Of a stretch of 6,335 nucleotides of DNA, positions 1 to 5,211 are shown in pieces. Every line of letters starts with the position of its first letter. Positions within the stretch are counted from its first letter, which is position 1. A program made the translations under genes and the position numbers. Source of the DNA: JALQXV01 sp964540445 (GTDB taxonomy: Bacteria > Patescibacteriota > Saccharimonadia > Saccharimonadales > 2-12-FULL-41-12); NCBI GenBank assembly GCA_964540445.1, contig CAZIMF010000053.1:1-6335 (forward strand), in the 5' to 3' direction. The notes beneath the pieces are model-generated. The model saw only the letters and a list, made by a program, of their open reading frames with translations. It searched no databases and was not told where the DNA came from.

Positions 1-278
1 ATATTAGTAGTAAGCTGTGTGGGCACATAATCGGCGGGGAGCGGGTGTTGCTTGTTAACGATCATCCACAGACTATCCGGTTTATCTAAGGGGTATCGAT
101 TTTTATCAAAGGACAGAATTGGATTACTTTCCTCGGGTGTCTTAATTGTCGTGTTTTGCGGAGTTACTTTGGGCTTAGCGTCATTATTATGCGAACGGAC
201 TACTACGTATGCTGTAGCCGATCCGGCAATCAATACAAGGAGTAGTAACAGAACCAAGATTGTCGTTTTTTGTTTCAT
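1..278 (-). CDS. D-alanyl-D-alanine carboxypeptidase, M15 (VanY-like) family, N-terminal part
   Basis: Reading the minus strand from the ATG at 278 gives 92 open codons running off the left edge, so the gene is partial. Residues 2-4 are basic (KQK). Residues 7-27 form a hydrophobic segment that anchors the protein or serves as a signal peptide; an A-x-A at 21-23 could allow cleavage. Residues 30-60 are a polar linker. Residues 69-86 (SLWMIVNKQHPL, then DYVP) are the conserved entry to the M15B/VanY domain of peptidoglycan D,D-carboxypeptidases. These zinc enzymes trim the terminal D-Ala of stem peptides outside the membrane. The zinc ligands and catalytic residues lie beyond the edge and cannot be checked, so activity is inferred from family resemblance. 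The gene is divergent from orn with 19 bp between start codons. No Shine-Dalgarno is visible; the start is supported by the -10 box seven bases upstream. Confidence 0.85.
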   Translation of the reverse strand, partial: MKQKTTILVLLLLLVLIAGSATAYVVVRSHNNDAKPKVTPQNTTIKTPEESNPILSFDKNRYPLDKPDSLWMIVNKQHPLPADYVPTQLTTN

Positions 279-283
279 ATAAC

Positions 284-292
284 GTATAATAC
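284..292. promoter_or_regulatory. Shared symmetric -10 element of a divergent promoter pair
   Basis: The 9-mer GTATAATAC is a perfect palindrome around A288. On the plus strand it holds TATAAT (285-290), ending seven bases before the orn ATG. On the minus strand it holds TATTAT (291 to 286), ending seven bases before the carboxypeptidase ATG at 278. Standard -10 to +1 spacing puts both transcription starts one base before the start codons, so both mRNAs would be leaderless. A weak -35-like TTGTCG (260-265, spacer 19) exists for orn; none is obvious for the other direction. The two promoters occupy the same DNA, so polymerase can use only one at a time (inference). Confidence 0.65.
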
Positions 293-297
293 CGTAA

Positions 298-867
298 ATG
301 ACAGAAAAAGACCCTGTTCCCACAAAGTTGCTTTGGATTGACTTAGAGTTGACCGGCTTGGACATAACCAAAGACGTAATACTCGAAGTGGCCGCCGAAG
401 TTACCGACTTTGATTTCAAATCACTAGCCAGCTACTACGCCGTTATTAAACAGCCCGAAGAAAAGCTAGCTGACATGAATGAATGGTGCCAGATACATCA
501 CACCGAAAGTGGCTTGCTCGAACGCTGTCGCACCGAGGGCAGGCCAGAACAAGAAGTTATTGCCGCGCTCAAAACTTTTATTGCCGAGCAGTTTGCCGGT
601 GAGCCCGCAGTACTAGCCGGAAACTCCATCCATAATGATCGTCGATTTATTACGGCTTGCTGGCCTGAGATAGATAAGCTGCTGCATTACCGTATGCTCG
701 ACGTGAGCAGTTTTAAGATTCTGATGCAGGCAAAATATGGAGTCATGCATGAGAAAGAAAAAGTTCACCGAGCCTACGATGACATCCATGCCAGCATAGC
801 CGAATTGCAGTACTATTTAGATTATCTCCAAAGTAATTTTAAACGTAACGACTTAATAAATAGCTAA
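298..867 (+). CDS. orn: Oligoribonuclease (DEDDh 3'-5' exonuclease)
   Basis: The 189-residue protein matches Orn along its length (E. coli Orn is about 181). Motif I is WIDLELTGLD with D15 and E17. Motif II is the NDRRF segment with D114. Motif III is HRAYDDI with H157 and D162. The family-specific HYRMLDVSSFK segment (130-140) is also present, so all five DEDDh metal/catalytic residues are in place. Orn is a cytoplasmic, metal-dependent enzyme that degrades 2-5 nt RNAs left by RNA turnover, and in many bacteria also pGpG from cyclic-di-GMP breakdown. A short polar C-terminal tail (about 178-189) extends past the usual end. There is no Shine-Dalgarno; the TATAAT box seven bases before ATG implies a leaderless message. 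The next gene starts 21 bp downstream, so read-through is likely. Confidence 0.95.
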   Translation: MTEKDPVPTKLLWIDLELTGLDITKDVILEVAAEVTDFDFKSLASYYAVIKQPEEKLADMNEWCQIHHTESGLLERCRTEGRPEQEVIAALKTFIAEQFAGEPAVLAGNSIHNDRRFITACWPEIDKLLHYRMLDVSSFKILMQAKYGVMHEKEKVHRAYDDIHASIAELQYYLDYLQSNFKRNDLINS

Positions 868-881
868 AAAAGTGATATTGT
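853..881 (+). promoter_or_regulatory. Candidate promoter of the 106-residue protein gene
   Basis: TTAATA (853-858, 4/6 to TTGACA) and TATTGT (876-881, 4/6 to TATAAT) are separated by 17 bp. The -10 ends seven bases before the ATG at 889, the same geometry as the other promoters in this window. It overlaps the last codons of orn. The gene could instead, or also, be read from the orn promoter, but no Shine-Dalgarno precedes ATG 889, which favours a leaderless transcript. Confidence 0.4.
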
Positions 882-888
882 AACAGAT

Positions 889-1209
889 ATGGCTACTCAA
901 AGTTACCACGGGCGACAATTTTTTTCAGGCAGTGAAAGTTTCGAACGCGAACAAGACCTTAATGCGAAGCTTAAAGCAATGCTGGCCTGTACGGATGGTG
1001 CACTTGAATCCACAGACGGGAGTGATCTTGCATCGGCGATTGGAGAATCACTCCATGTGTCACCAGTAGCGATAATGAACGCGATTAAGAGCGCATGGTT
1101 CAATGGGGAACTAGGCTACGCAATAGGACCCCCAGAAGATTCATCACACCTATCTGGACCCCTTGTGCGGGTTAGTATTATTCCGCCGCAGGAAGTACAT
1201 GACGCATAA
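889..1209 (+). CDS. Hypothetical protein, possible winged-helix-like fold
   Basis: I do not recognise a family for this 106-residue soluble protein. There is no signal peptide or membrane segment. Residues 15-35 look like an amphipathic helix rich in E, K and L. Residues 46-78 (DLASAIGESLHVSP...IKSAWFNGELGY) read like the recognition half of a winged helix-turn-helix: helix, turn at HVSP, second helix, then a G-containing strand. Residues 90-100 (PLVRVSIIPP) could be a further strand. This fold reading is inference from pattern only. The gene follows orn by 21 bp and overlaps the MmcQ-like gene by 11 bp, so the two are probably translationally coupled. Frame, stop and tight context support a real gene; its function is unknown. 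Confidence 0.7.
   Translation: MATQSYHGRQFFSGSESFEREQDLNAKLKAMLACTDGALESTDGSDLASAIGESLHVSPVAIMNAIKSAWFNGELGYAIGPPEDSSHLSGPLVRVSIIPPQEVHDA
1190..1195 (+). promoter_or_regulatory. Shine-Dalgarno site for the MmcQ/YjbR-like gene
   Basis: AGGAAG at 1190-1195 lies inside the end of the preceding gene. Its AGGA core leaves five bases before ATG 1199. It decides the start in favour of ATG 1199 over the upstream in-frame TTG at 1163, and is expected for an internal gene in a transcript. Confidence 0.55.
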
Positions 1210-1543
1210 AGAAGTAGAAGCCTACATTCTTGAAATGCCTAACGCTGTGCTTGAGTATCCGTTCGGAAAAGATGTTGCCGTCTATAAAACAGGCGACAAG
1301 ATGTTTGCCTTAATTGCCGAGGGCAGTAATCCAGTACGCCTGAGTCTCAAGTGCGACCCCCAGCTTGCTAAAGTACTACGCGAAAAATACGAAACTGTTA
1401 TGGCCGGCTACCATCTGAATAAAAAGCATTGGAATACACTAGTCCTGAGCGGCCAACTATCCTGGGAGGAAGTCCAAGGCCTTATTCGACACAGTTATGA
1501 CCTGGTGGTCGGCAACAAAAACGCAATCCCGACTACTGATTAG
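1199..1543 (+). CDS. MmcQ/YjbR family protein
   Basis: This 114-residue protein carries the family signatures in order: EYPFG (19-23), KMFAL (34-38), LSLKCDP (48-54), GYHLNKKHWNT (70-80) and SYDLV (99-103). MmcQ/YjbR proteins have a CyaY-like fold and are often called DNA-binding; their cellular role is poorly defined, so no reaction is assigned. The length is usual for the family and the protein is cytoplasmic. The start at 1199 is chosen because family members begin at about this point (MTHKEVEAYI) and because of the Shine-Dalgarno; a TTG 36 bases upstream would add an unrelated basic stretch. The start overlaps the preceding gene by 11 bp, and the 3' end overlaps the convergent membrane-protein gene by 11 bp. 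Confidence 0.9.
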   Translation: MTHKEVEAYILEMPNAVLEYPFGKDVAVYKTGDKMFALIAEGSNPVRLSLKCDPQLAKVLREKYETVMAGYHLNKKHWNTLVLSGQLSWEEVQGLIRHSYDLVVGNKNAIPTTD

Positions 1544-2141
1544 GCTTAACAGGCGTTTGTTTAAGTAAAATGCCGGCATTTTCGAAGGCTGCGGTGAGAG
1601 TAGTTTTCTCTTTAGGAGTACTGCCTGCGTAGGCGCCCTGGAGTAATTTTTGGTAGTCAGCTATTTGTTTGTTCAAAATTGTAGTAAAGGTTGCGTCAAA
1701 TCGGTTGTTTCTTGTCGCCTCATCAAGTGCCGCATCGGTTTTGGCGTTCTTTGCAGCGCCAAGTTGTTTATTCAAGCCTTTCGATTTAACTCCTCTAGCA
1801 TTCAGTGTTTTTATAATCTGTTGCTGAGAAGTTTCAACAGTTATCTGAGTATTAAGTGCAAAATTACGAGTGTCTAGATCTTTGGCTTTTGTTTTAGCAA
1901 TCGAGCTAACTCGAATGAGTTCACTCTGACTTTGAGCGATTTCTACCAGGCGATTGGTTTGGACTTGTGAGTCTTTTGTCAAAAATGAATTAGCTACAGC
2001 AGCAATAATGCCAACAATAATAATGATTACAACCACAACAAGGGCTCGGGCAAGTTTGTTGTTCCCTAGGGGGAGCCTTTTGCCGGGTTTTGCGTTGTTG
2101 CCCATAATAAAGTCATACTGGTTTGGTTGTTGTGGGGGCAT
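1533..2141 (-). CDS. Single-pass membrane protein of unknown function with N-terminal QYDFIM motif
   Basis: The protein has 202 residues. Residues 1-30 are a short proline/glutamine-rich and basic tail containing QYDFIM (8-13). Residues 31-52 are one strong transmembrane helix (ARALVVVVIIIIVGIIAAVA). Residues 55-202 form a hydrophilic, mainly helical domain rich in K, Q, T and A with no cysteine. The basic residues before the helix suggest the tail is cytoplasmic and the large domain outside (positive-inside rule). From memory, many Saccharibacteria membrane proteins begin with a similar YDFI tail; I know no function for it. The start at ATG 2141 keeps this motif and has a -10 box seven bases upstream. 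It is divergent from dnaG (96 bp gap) and overlaps the MmcQ-like gene tail to tail. Confidence 0.8.
   Translation of the reverse strand: MPPQQPNQYDFIMGNNAKPGKRLPLGNNKLARALVVVVIIIIVGIIAAVANSFLTKDSQVQTNRLVEIAQSQSELIRVSSIAKTKAKDLDTRNFALNTQITVETSQQQIIKTLNARGVKSKGLNKQLGAAKNAKTDAALDEATRNNRFDATFTTILNKQIADYQKLLQGAYAGSTPKEKTTLTAAFENAGILLKQTPVKPNQ
1567..1582. repeat. Perfect 16-bp palindrome, possible weak bidirectional terminator
   Basis: AAAATGCCGGCATTTT reads the same on both strands. It lies 23 bp past the stop of the MmcQ-like gene and inside the last codons of the convergent membrane-protein gene (residues encoding NAGIL). As RNA it could fold as a 6-bp stem with a CCGG loop; the U-rich side is short and part of the stem, so termination would be weak. 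It also encodes protein, so the symmetry may be chance. Confidence 0.3.
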
Positions 2142-2148
2142 ATGTCCT

Positions 2149-2177
2149 ATTTTATAGTTCTTACGCTAAAAAGTCTA
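2149..2177 (-). promoter_or_regulatory. Promoter of the membrane-protein gene
   Basis: On the minus strand TAGACT (2177 to 2172, 4/6 to consensus) and TAAAAT (2154 to 2149, 5/6) are separated by 17 bp. The -10 ends seven bases before ATG 2141, predicting a transcript that starts at or one base before the start codon. An overlapping TATAAA is a less well spaced alternative. An AGGA occurs only three bases from the ATG, too close for a good ribosome site. Confidence 0.55.
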
Positions 2178-2202
2178 AGCGATGAGTAAATTTGCAGAAG
2201 CT

Positions 2203-2231
2203 TTGATAGTTTTGTTGTTTCACCTTACACT
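2203..2231 (+). promoter_or_regulatory. Promoter of dnaG
   Basis: TTGATA (2203-2208, 5/6 to TTGACA) and TACACT (2226-2231, 4/6 to TATAAT) have the optimal 17-bp spacer. Standard spacing places +1 at 2238, the A of the dnaG ATG. An out-of-frame ATG at 2233 lies upstream of that start and would not be in the message. No Shine-Dalgarno is present. Confidence 0.6.
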
Positions 2232-2237
2232 TATGAC

Positions 2238-3989
2238 ATGGATGCCGTTAGTGAGGTTAAAAGTCGATTAAGTATTGAGGACGTCGTCAGCGAGTATGTT
2301 CAGCTTAAACGTGCTGGTAAAAACTTTAAGGGCCTAAGCCCGTTTACCGCCGAACGGACGCCAAGCTTCGTAGTCAGCCCCGAAAAACAGATATGGCATG
2401 ATTTTAGTTCGGGCCGTGGTGGCGACATGTTTAGCTTTGTGCAAGAAGTAGAGGGTCTTGATTTTAAAGGTTCACTTGAACTACTTGCTCGAAAAGCTGG
2501 AGTAGACTTAGAACAATTCCAAACGGCCGGGAAGCGGGGAGGACCTGATAAAGAACGGTTGTACAGCTTGCTCGATGCCGCAGCAAAATTTTACCAGGTG
2601 CAGTTTAGTACTAATAAAACTGCCTACGAATATATCTTTAAAAAGCGCGGCTACACCAAGCAAACGGTATTGGATTTTCGGATTGGCTATAGCCCCGAGG
2701 GGCAAAGGCATCTCACCGATTACTTACTTGGTAAAAAATTTACAGAGGTAGAGTTACGAGCAGCCGGTGTTTCGGTTGATCGGCGGGGCCAATTGGCTGA
2801 TATGTTCCGCGGGCGAATTATGGTGCCACTAAGCGATCCGTTTGGTCGTGTGATTGGGTTCACCGCCCGATTATTGAAAGACGTTGAGGGTGCACCAAAG
2901 TATATTAATACGCCTGCAACAGCGCTCTATGATAAAAGCCGACATATCTATGGATTGCACTTAGCAAAAAAGACAATTCAAAAAGAGAAAATTGCAGTAC
3001 TAGTTGAAGGGAATCTGGATGTAATTGCTTCGCATCAGGCCGGTGTTATAAATGTTGTCGCAACAGCCGGAACGGCATTAACAGAGATGCAGCTTAAAAA
3101 TCTAAGCCGACTTACCACAGATGTGCGGTTGGCCTTCGATCAAGATAAAGCCGGAATCGCTGCCGCCGAACGAGCAATTCCGATCGCCGGCAAGGTGACC
3201 ATAAGTCTGGGTATTATTACGCTCCCCGCCGGCAAGGATCCGGATGATCTAATTAAAGATGACCCAGCATTATGGAAACAGGCGATTGCCAACTCCGAAC
3301 CAGCTCTTGACTGGCTTCTTAAAACCTATGAAAAGCGATTAGATTTAAGTACCGCTGCCGGCAAGCGTCAATTTAGCGATGTTTCGTTAGCTATCGTACG
3401 TTTACTGCCAGACGCCGTTGAGCAGGATCATTACATTCAGAAAATTGCGAAACTAACAGAGGTACACGCCGATTCGTTACGTGCCAAACTGCAGACTGTT
3501 ACTAAGGCTGAGACTCCACGGATGCGAACGGTTAAGTCAGCGCCGTCTCAATCAACAACACCAATTCCTGAAGATCGCCGGGTTCAGGAACGTTTGCTGG
3601 GTATTGTTCTTATGCTGCCGGCAACTAGACGTTACCTGGAATTAACCAATGAGCATATGTTTCAGGGCGAAGAAGCACAGACTGTGGCTGCTTTTTTGCA
3701 ACAACACCCAGATTTCGACGGCGACGTGCTAAAGGCTCCAGAGTTGCAATCAATTTTAGATTATGTCAAAATACTATCATTACAGTTCGAAGAACTATAT
3801 GGCGAGATCGATACGACGGAACTTCAGTACGAAGCCGCGCGACTCCGGGCCACTGTTATAAATCATTTTGTGAAAAAACAAAACCAAATCATCCGACGAA
3901 AGCTTAAGGAAGCCTCCCCCGCAGAGGAAGCAGAGCTTATGGCTCGGGTAAATAAACTCAATCAACTATTAAAACGAACCCGTGAATAG
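2238..3989 (+). CDS. dnaG: DNA primase DnaG with a ligand-less zinc-binding domain
   Basis: This 583-residue primase (usual length) makes RNA primers at the replication fork. The N-terminal zinc-binding-like domain (about 1-95) keeps the framework PFTAERTPSFVVSP (35-48) and WHDFSSGRGGDMFSFV (53-68). However, the four usual zinc ligands (C, H, C, C) are S34, T37, D55 and S58. The RNA polymerase basic domain (about 105-250) includes RGRIMVPLSDPFGRVIGFTAR and PKYINTPAT. The TOPRIM core has E257 in VEGNLDV, D301 and D303 in FDQDKAG, and downstream GKDPDD (332-337), so the catalytic metal site is intact. Residues about 421-446 are a polar linker before the helicase-interacting C-terminal domain (447-583). 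The promoter predicts a leaderless mRNA from ATG 2238. rpoD follows after 103 bp, the classical dnaG-rpoD pairing; rpsU is not here. Confidence 0.97.
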   Translation: MDAVSEVKSRLSIEDVVSEYVQLKRAGKNFKGLSPFTAERTPSFVVSPEKQIWHDFSSGRGGDMFSFVQEVEGLDFKGSLELLARKAGVDLEQFQTAGKRGGPDKERLYSLLDAAAKFYQVQFSTNKTAYEYIFKKRGYTKQTVLDFRIGYSPEGQRHLTDYLLGKKFTEVELRAAGVSVDRRGQLADMFRGRIMVPLSDPFGRVIGFTARLLKDVEGAPKYINTPATALYDKSRHIYGLHLAKKTIQKEKIAVLVEGNLDVIASHQAGVINVVATAGTALTEMQLKNLSRLTTDVRLAFDQDKAGIAAAERAIPIAGKVTISLGIITLPAGKDPDDLIKDDPALWKQAIANSEPALDWLLKTYEKRLDLSTAAGKRQFSDVSLAIVRLLPDAVEQDHYIQKIAKLTEVHADSLRAKLQTVTKAETPRMRTVKSAPSQSTTPIPEDRRVQERLLGIVLMLPATRRYLELTNEHMFQGEEAQTVAAFLQQHPDFDGDVLKAPELQSILDYVKILSLQFEELYGEIDTTELQYEAARLRATVINHFVKKQNQIIRRKLKEASPAEEAELMARVNKLNQLLKRTRE

Positions 3990-4005
3990 CAAAAAACTGA
4001 ACAAA

Positions 4006-4053
4006 TCATTAAATTTTCATTAAAACTTAATGAAAAAATGAACATTTAATGAA
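4006..4053. repeat. Array of four TCATTAA/TTAATGA half-sites ahead of rpoD
   Basis: TCATTAA occurs at 4006-4012 and 4017-4023, and its complement TTAATGA at 4027-4033 and 4046-4052. Centre-to-centre spacings are 11, 10 and 19 bp, the first two close to one helical turn. The whole array lies in the 103-bp gap between dnaG and rpoD. Phased repeats in inverted pairs upstream of a regulated gene suggest an operator for a dimeric regulator, but the region is AT-rich and no regulator is identified. Confidence 0.45.
4014..4036. repeat. 10-bp perfect inverted repeat with 3-bp spacer
   Basis: TTTTCATTAA (4014-4023), spacer AAC, then TTAATGAAAA (4027-4036). It is the central pair of the half-site array. 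It could act as a protein-binding site or an RNA hairpin after dnaG. It is not a standard intrinsic terminator for dnaG, because the stem is AT-rich and is followed by A residues, not U. Confidence 0.6.
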
Positions 4054-4061
4054 ACGTTCAT
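4038..4061. repeat. 6-bp inverted repeat spanning the putative rpoD promoter
   Basis: ATGAAC (4038-4043) and GTTCAT (4056-4061) are exact reverse complements with 12 bp between them, and the interval contains another TTAATGA. It overlaps the proposed -35 and spacer of the rpoD promoter, a position where a bound protein would block polymerase (inference). A 6-bp repeat can arise by chance. Confidence 0.3.
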
Positions 4062-4068
4062 CTAATGT
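4039..4068 (+). promoter_or_regulatory. Candidate rpoD promoter
   Basis: TGAACA (4039-4044, 4/6) and TAATGT (4063-4068, TANNNT) are 18 bp apart and predict +1 near 4075. That gives an 18-base leader containing the Shine-Dalgarno. TTTAAT at 4045-4050 is an alternative -10. In this AT-rich stretch the choice is uncertain. rpoD may also be reached by read-through from dnaG, since no clear terminator separates them. Confidence 0.3.
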
Positions 4069-4081
4069 GCGACACGGCTTT

Positions 4082-4087
4082 AAGGAG
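4082..4087 (+). promoter_or_regulatory. Shine-Dalgarno site of rpoD
   Basis: AAGGAG at 4082-4087 leaves five bases before ATG 4093. It is the strongest ribosome binding site in the window and contrasts with the leaderless starts of most neighbours. Confidence 0.8.
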
Positions 4088-4092
4088 CAAAG

Positions 4093-5211
4093 ATGGCAGA
4101 TGATACCAAGCAAACGTTAACGGACGCGAAACAACAACTGTTCGATCAGGCCAAAAAAGATGGCAAAATCGACCAAGAAGCAATTTTTGCTGTTATTCCT
4201 GATATCCCGGCGAATACAGAAACCCTGGATGCACTCTATAGTGATTTGGCAGACGCCAGCATTTTGATATCAACAACAGTTGATCCTCCGGCTGGTACTC
4301 CCGGAGCAGCCTTTACTACAGAGTGGGTTGCCGAAGACGAAGAAGAAATTATTTTAGATGATAAAGTTTACTTAGACGATATAGCCGATGACTCTGTTCG
4401 ATTATATCTCCGAGAAATTGGTAAAATTCCGTTGCTAAAAGCGGATGAAGAACTAGCTTTAGCGCAACGAGTTGTTGCTGGTGAAAAAGATGCTAAAGAT
4501 AAAATGGCTGAAGCAAACATGCGGTTAGTCGTGAGTATTGCCAAACGTTATGTTGGCCGTGGGCTTGATTTGCTTGATTTGATTCAAGAAGGGAACACTG
4601 GCTTACTACGTGCAGTTGAAAAATTTGATCCAGACAAAGGCTTTAAGTTTTCAACTTATGCAACCTGGTGGATCCGCCAGGCGATCACTCGTGCCATTGC
4701 TGACCAAGCCCGCGTTATTCGTATCCCCGTGCATATGTTTGAAACAATTAATAAATTACTTCGAACCCAACGTCGTTTAACGCAAGAACTCAACCGCGAA
4801 CCAACCAACGAAGAAATTGCCAAAGCCATGGAAATGGAAGTTGAAAAAGTTGAGCACATCATGAAAATTAAACAGGACATTCACTCGCTTGATGCCAGTG
4901 TTCGTGATGACGAAGAAGACAGCGTGCTTGGTGACTTTATTGAAGACGACGAAACAGTCAGCCCCGAAGAATCCGCAACTAGCCAACTTTTGAAAGAGCA
5001 TGTTAAAGATATGCTCGGCGGTTTAACTGAACGAGAGCAAAAAATCCTTAAGCTCCGCTTTGGCTTAGAGGATGGCAAAAGCCACACGCTCGAAGAAGTC
5101 GGCCAAGAATTTAGTGTAACCCGCGAACGTATTCGCCAGATCGAAGCCAAGGCACTTGCCAAGCTTCGTAAGCACAAAGACGCCCGAAAATTACACGATT
5201 ATATTAGTTAA
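4093..5211 (+). CDS. rpoD: Primary RNA polymerase sigma factor (sigma-70/SigA)
   Basis: This 372-residue cytoplasmic sigma factor gives RNA polymerase its promoter specificity. Residues about 8-60 resemble region 1.1 (helical, ending in DALYSDLADASILI), followed by an acidic linker (80-97). Region 1.2 is DSVRLYLREIGKIPLL (100-115). Region 2 runs from about 138 to 215 and includes MRLVVSIAKRYVGRGLDLLDLIQEG and the -10 recognition helix FSTYATWWIRQAITRAI (186-202). Region 3 covers about 216-295. Region 4 has LTEREQKILKLRFGL (311-325) and the -35-binding helix-turn-helix HTLEEVGQEFSVTRERIRQIE (331-351). The large non-conserved insert of E. coli RpoD is absent, as in most bacteria. The conserved -10 and -35 reading regions agree with the near-consensus hexamers seen here. 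The gene follows dnaG and ends tail to tail with the kinase gene, overlapping by 4 bp. Confidence 0.97.
   Translation: MADDTKQTLTDAKQQLFDQAKKDGKIDQEAIFAVIPDIPANTETLDALYSDLADASILISTTVDPPAGTPGAAFTTEWVAEDEEEIILDDKVYLDDIADDSVRLYLREIGKIPLLKADEELALAQRVVAGEKDAKDKMAEANMRLVVSIAKRYVGRGLDLLDLIQEGNTGLLRAVEKFDPDKGFKFSTYATWWIRQAITRAIADQARVIRIPVHMFETINKLLRTQRRLTQELNREPTNEEIAKAMEMEVEKVEHIMKIKQDIHSLDASVRDDEEDSVLGDFIEDDETVSPEESATSQLLKEHVKDMLGGLTEREQKILKLRFGLEDGKSHTLEEVGQEFSVTRERIRQIEAKALAKLRKHKDARKLHDYIS

Noticed and set aside
62..70. TCATCCACA, one mismatch from the DnaA box TTATCCACA
   Set aside because: It is a single copy inside the carboxypeptidase coding sequence, encoding part of the conserved SLWMI segment. 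No cluster of boxes or AT-rich unwinding element is nearby.
52..282. Plus-strand 76-codon reading frame at the left edge
   Set aside because: It lies antisense to the carboxypeptidase gene, whose protein has recognisable anchor and M15 motifs; the plus-strand product resembles nothing known to me.
1163..1198. TTG start giving a 12-residue longer MmcQ-like protein
   Set aside because: The extension (MCGLVLFRRRKY) does not look like the family, and ATG 1199 has a Shine-Dalgarno and matches family N-termini.
2338..2411. Sequencing error or frameshift as explanation for the missing DnaG zinc ligands
   Set aside because: The frame is continuous, flanking conserved residues align without gaps, and four independent substitutions would be needed.
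3186..3365. GCCGGCAAG three times in dnaG (3186, 3228, 3357), resembling an uptake sequence
   Set aside because: All three are in the same reading frame and encode Ala-Gly-Lys with preferred codons. I saw no spread of the 9-mer outside dnaG.
4656..5177. Minus-strand reading frames of 74-98 codons inside rpoD
   Set aside because: They are shadows of the conserved sigma factor sequence, biased in composition (Ser- or Phe-rich), with no start signals.
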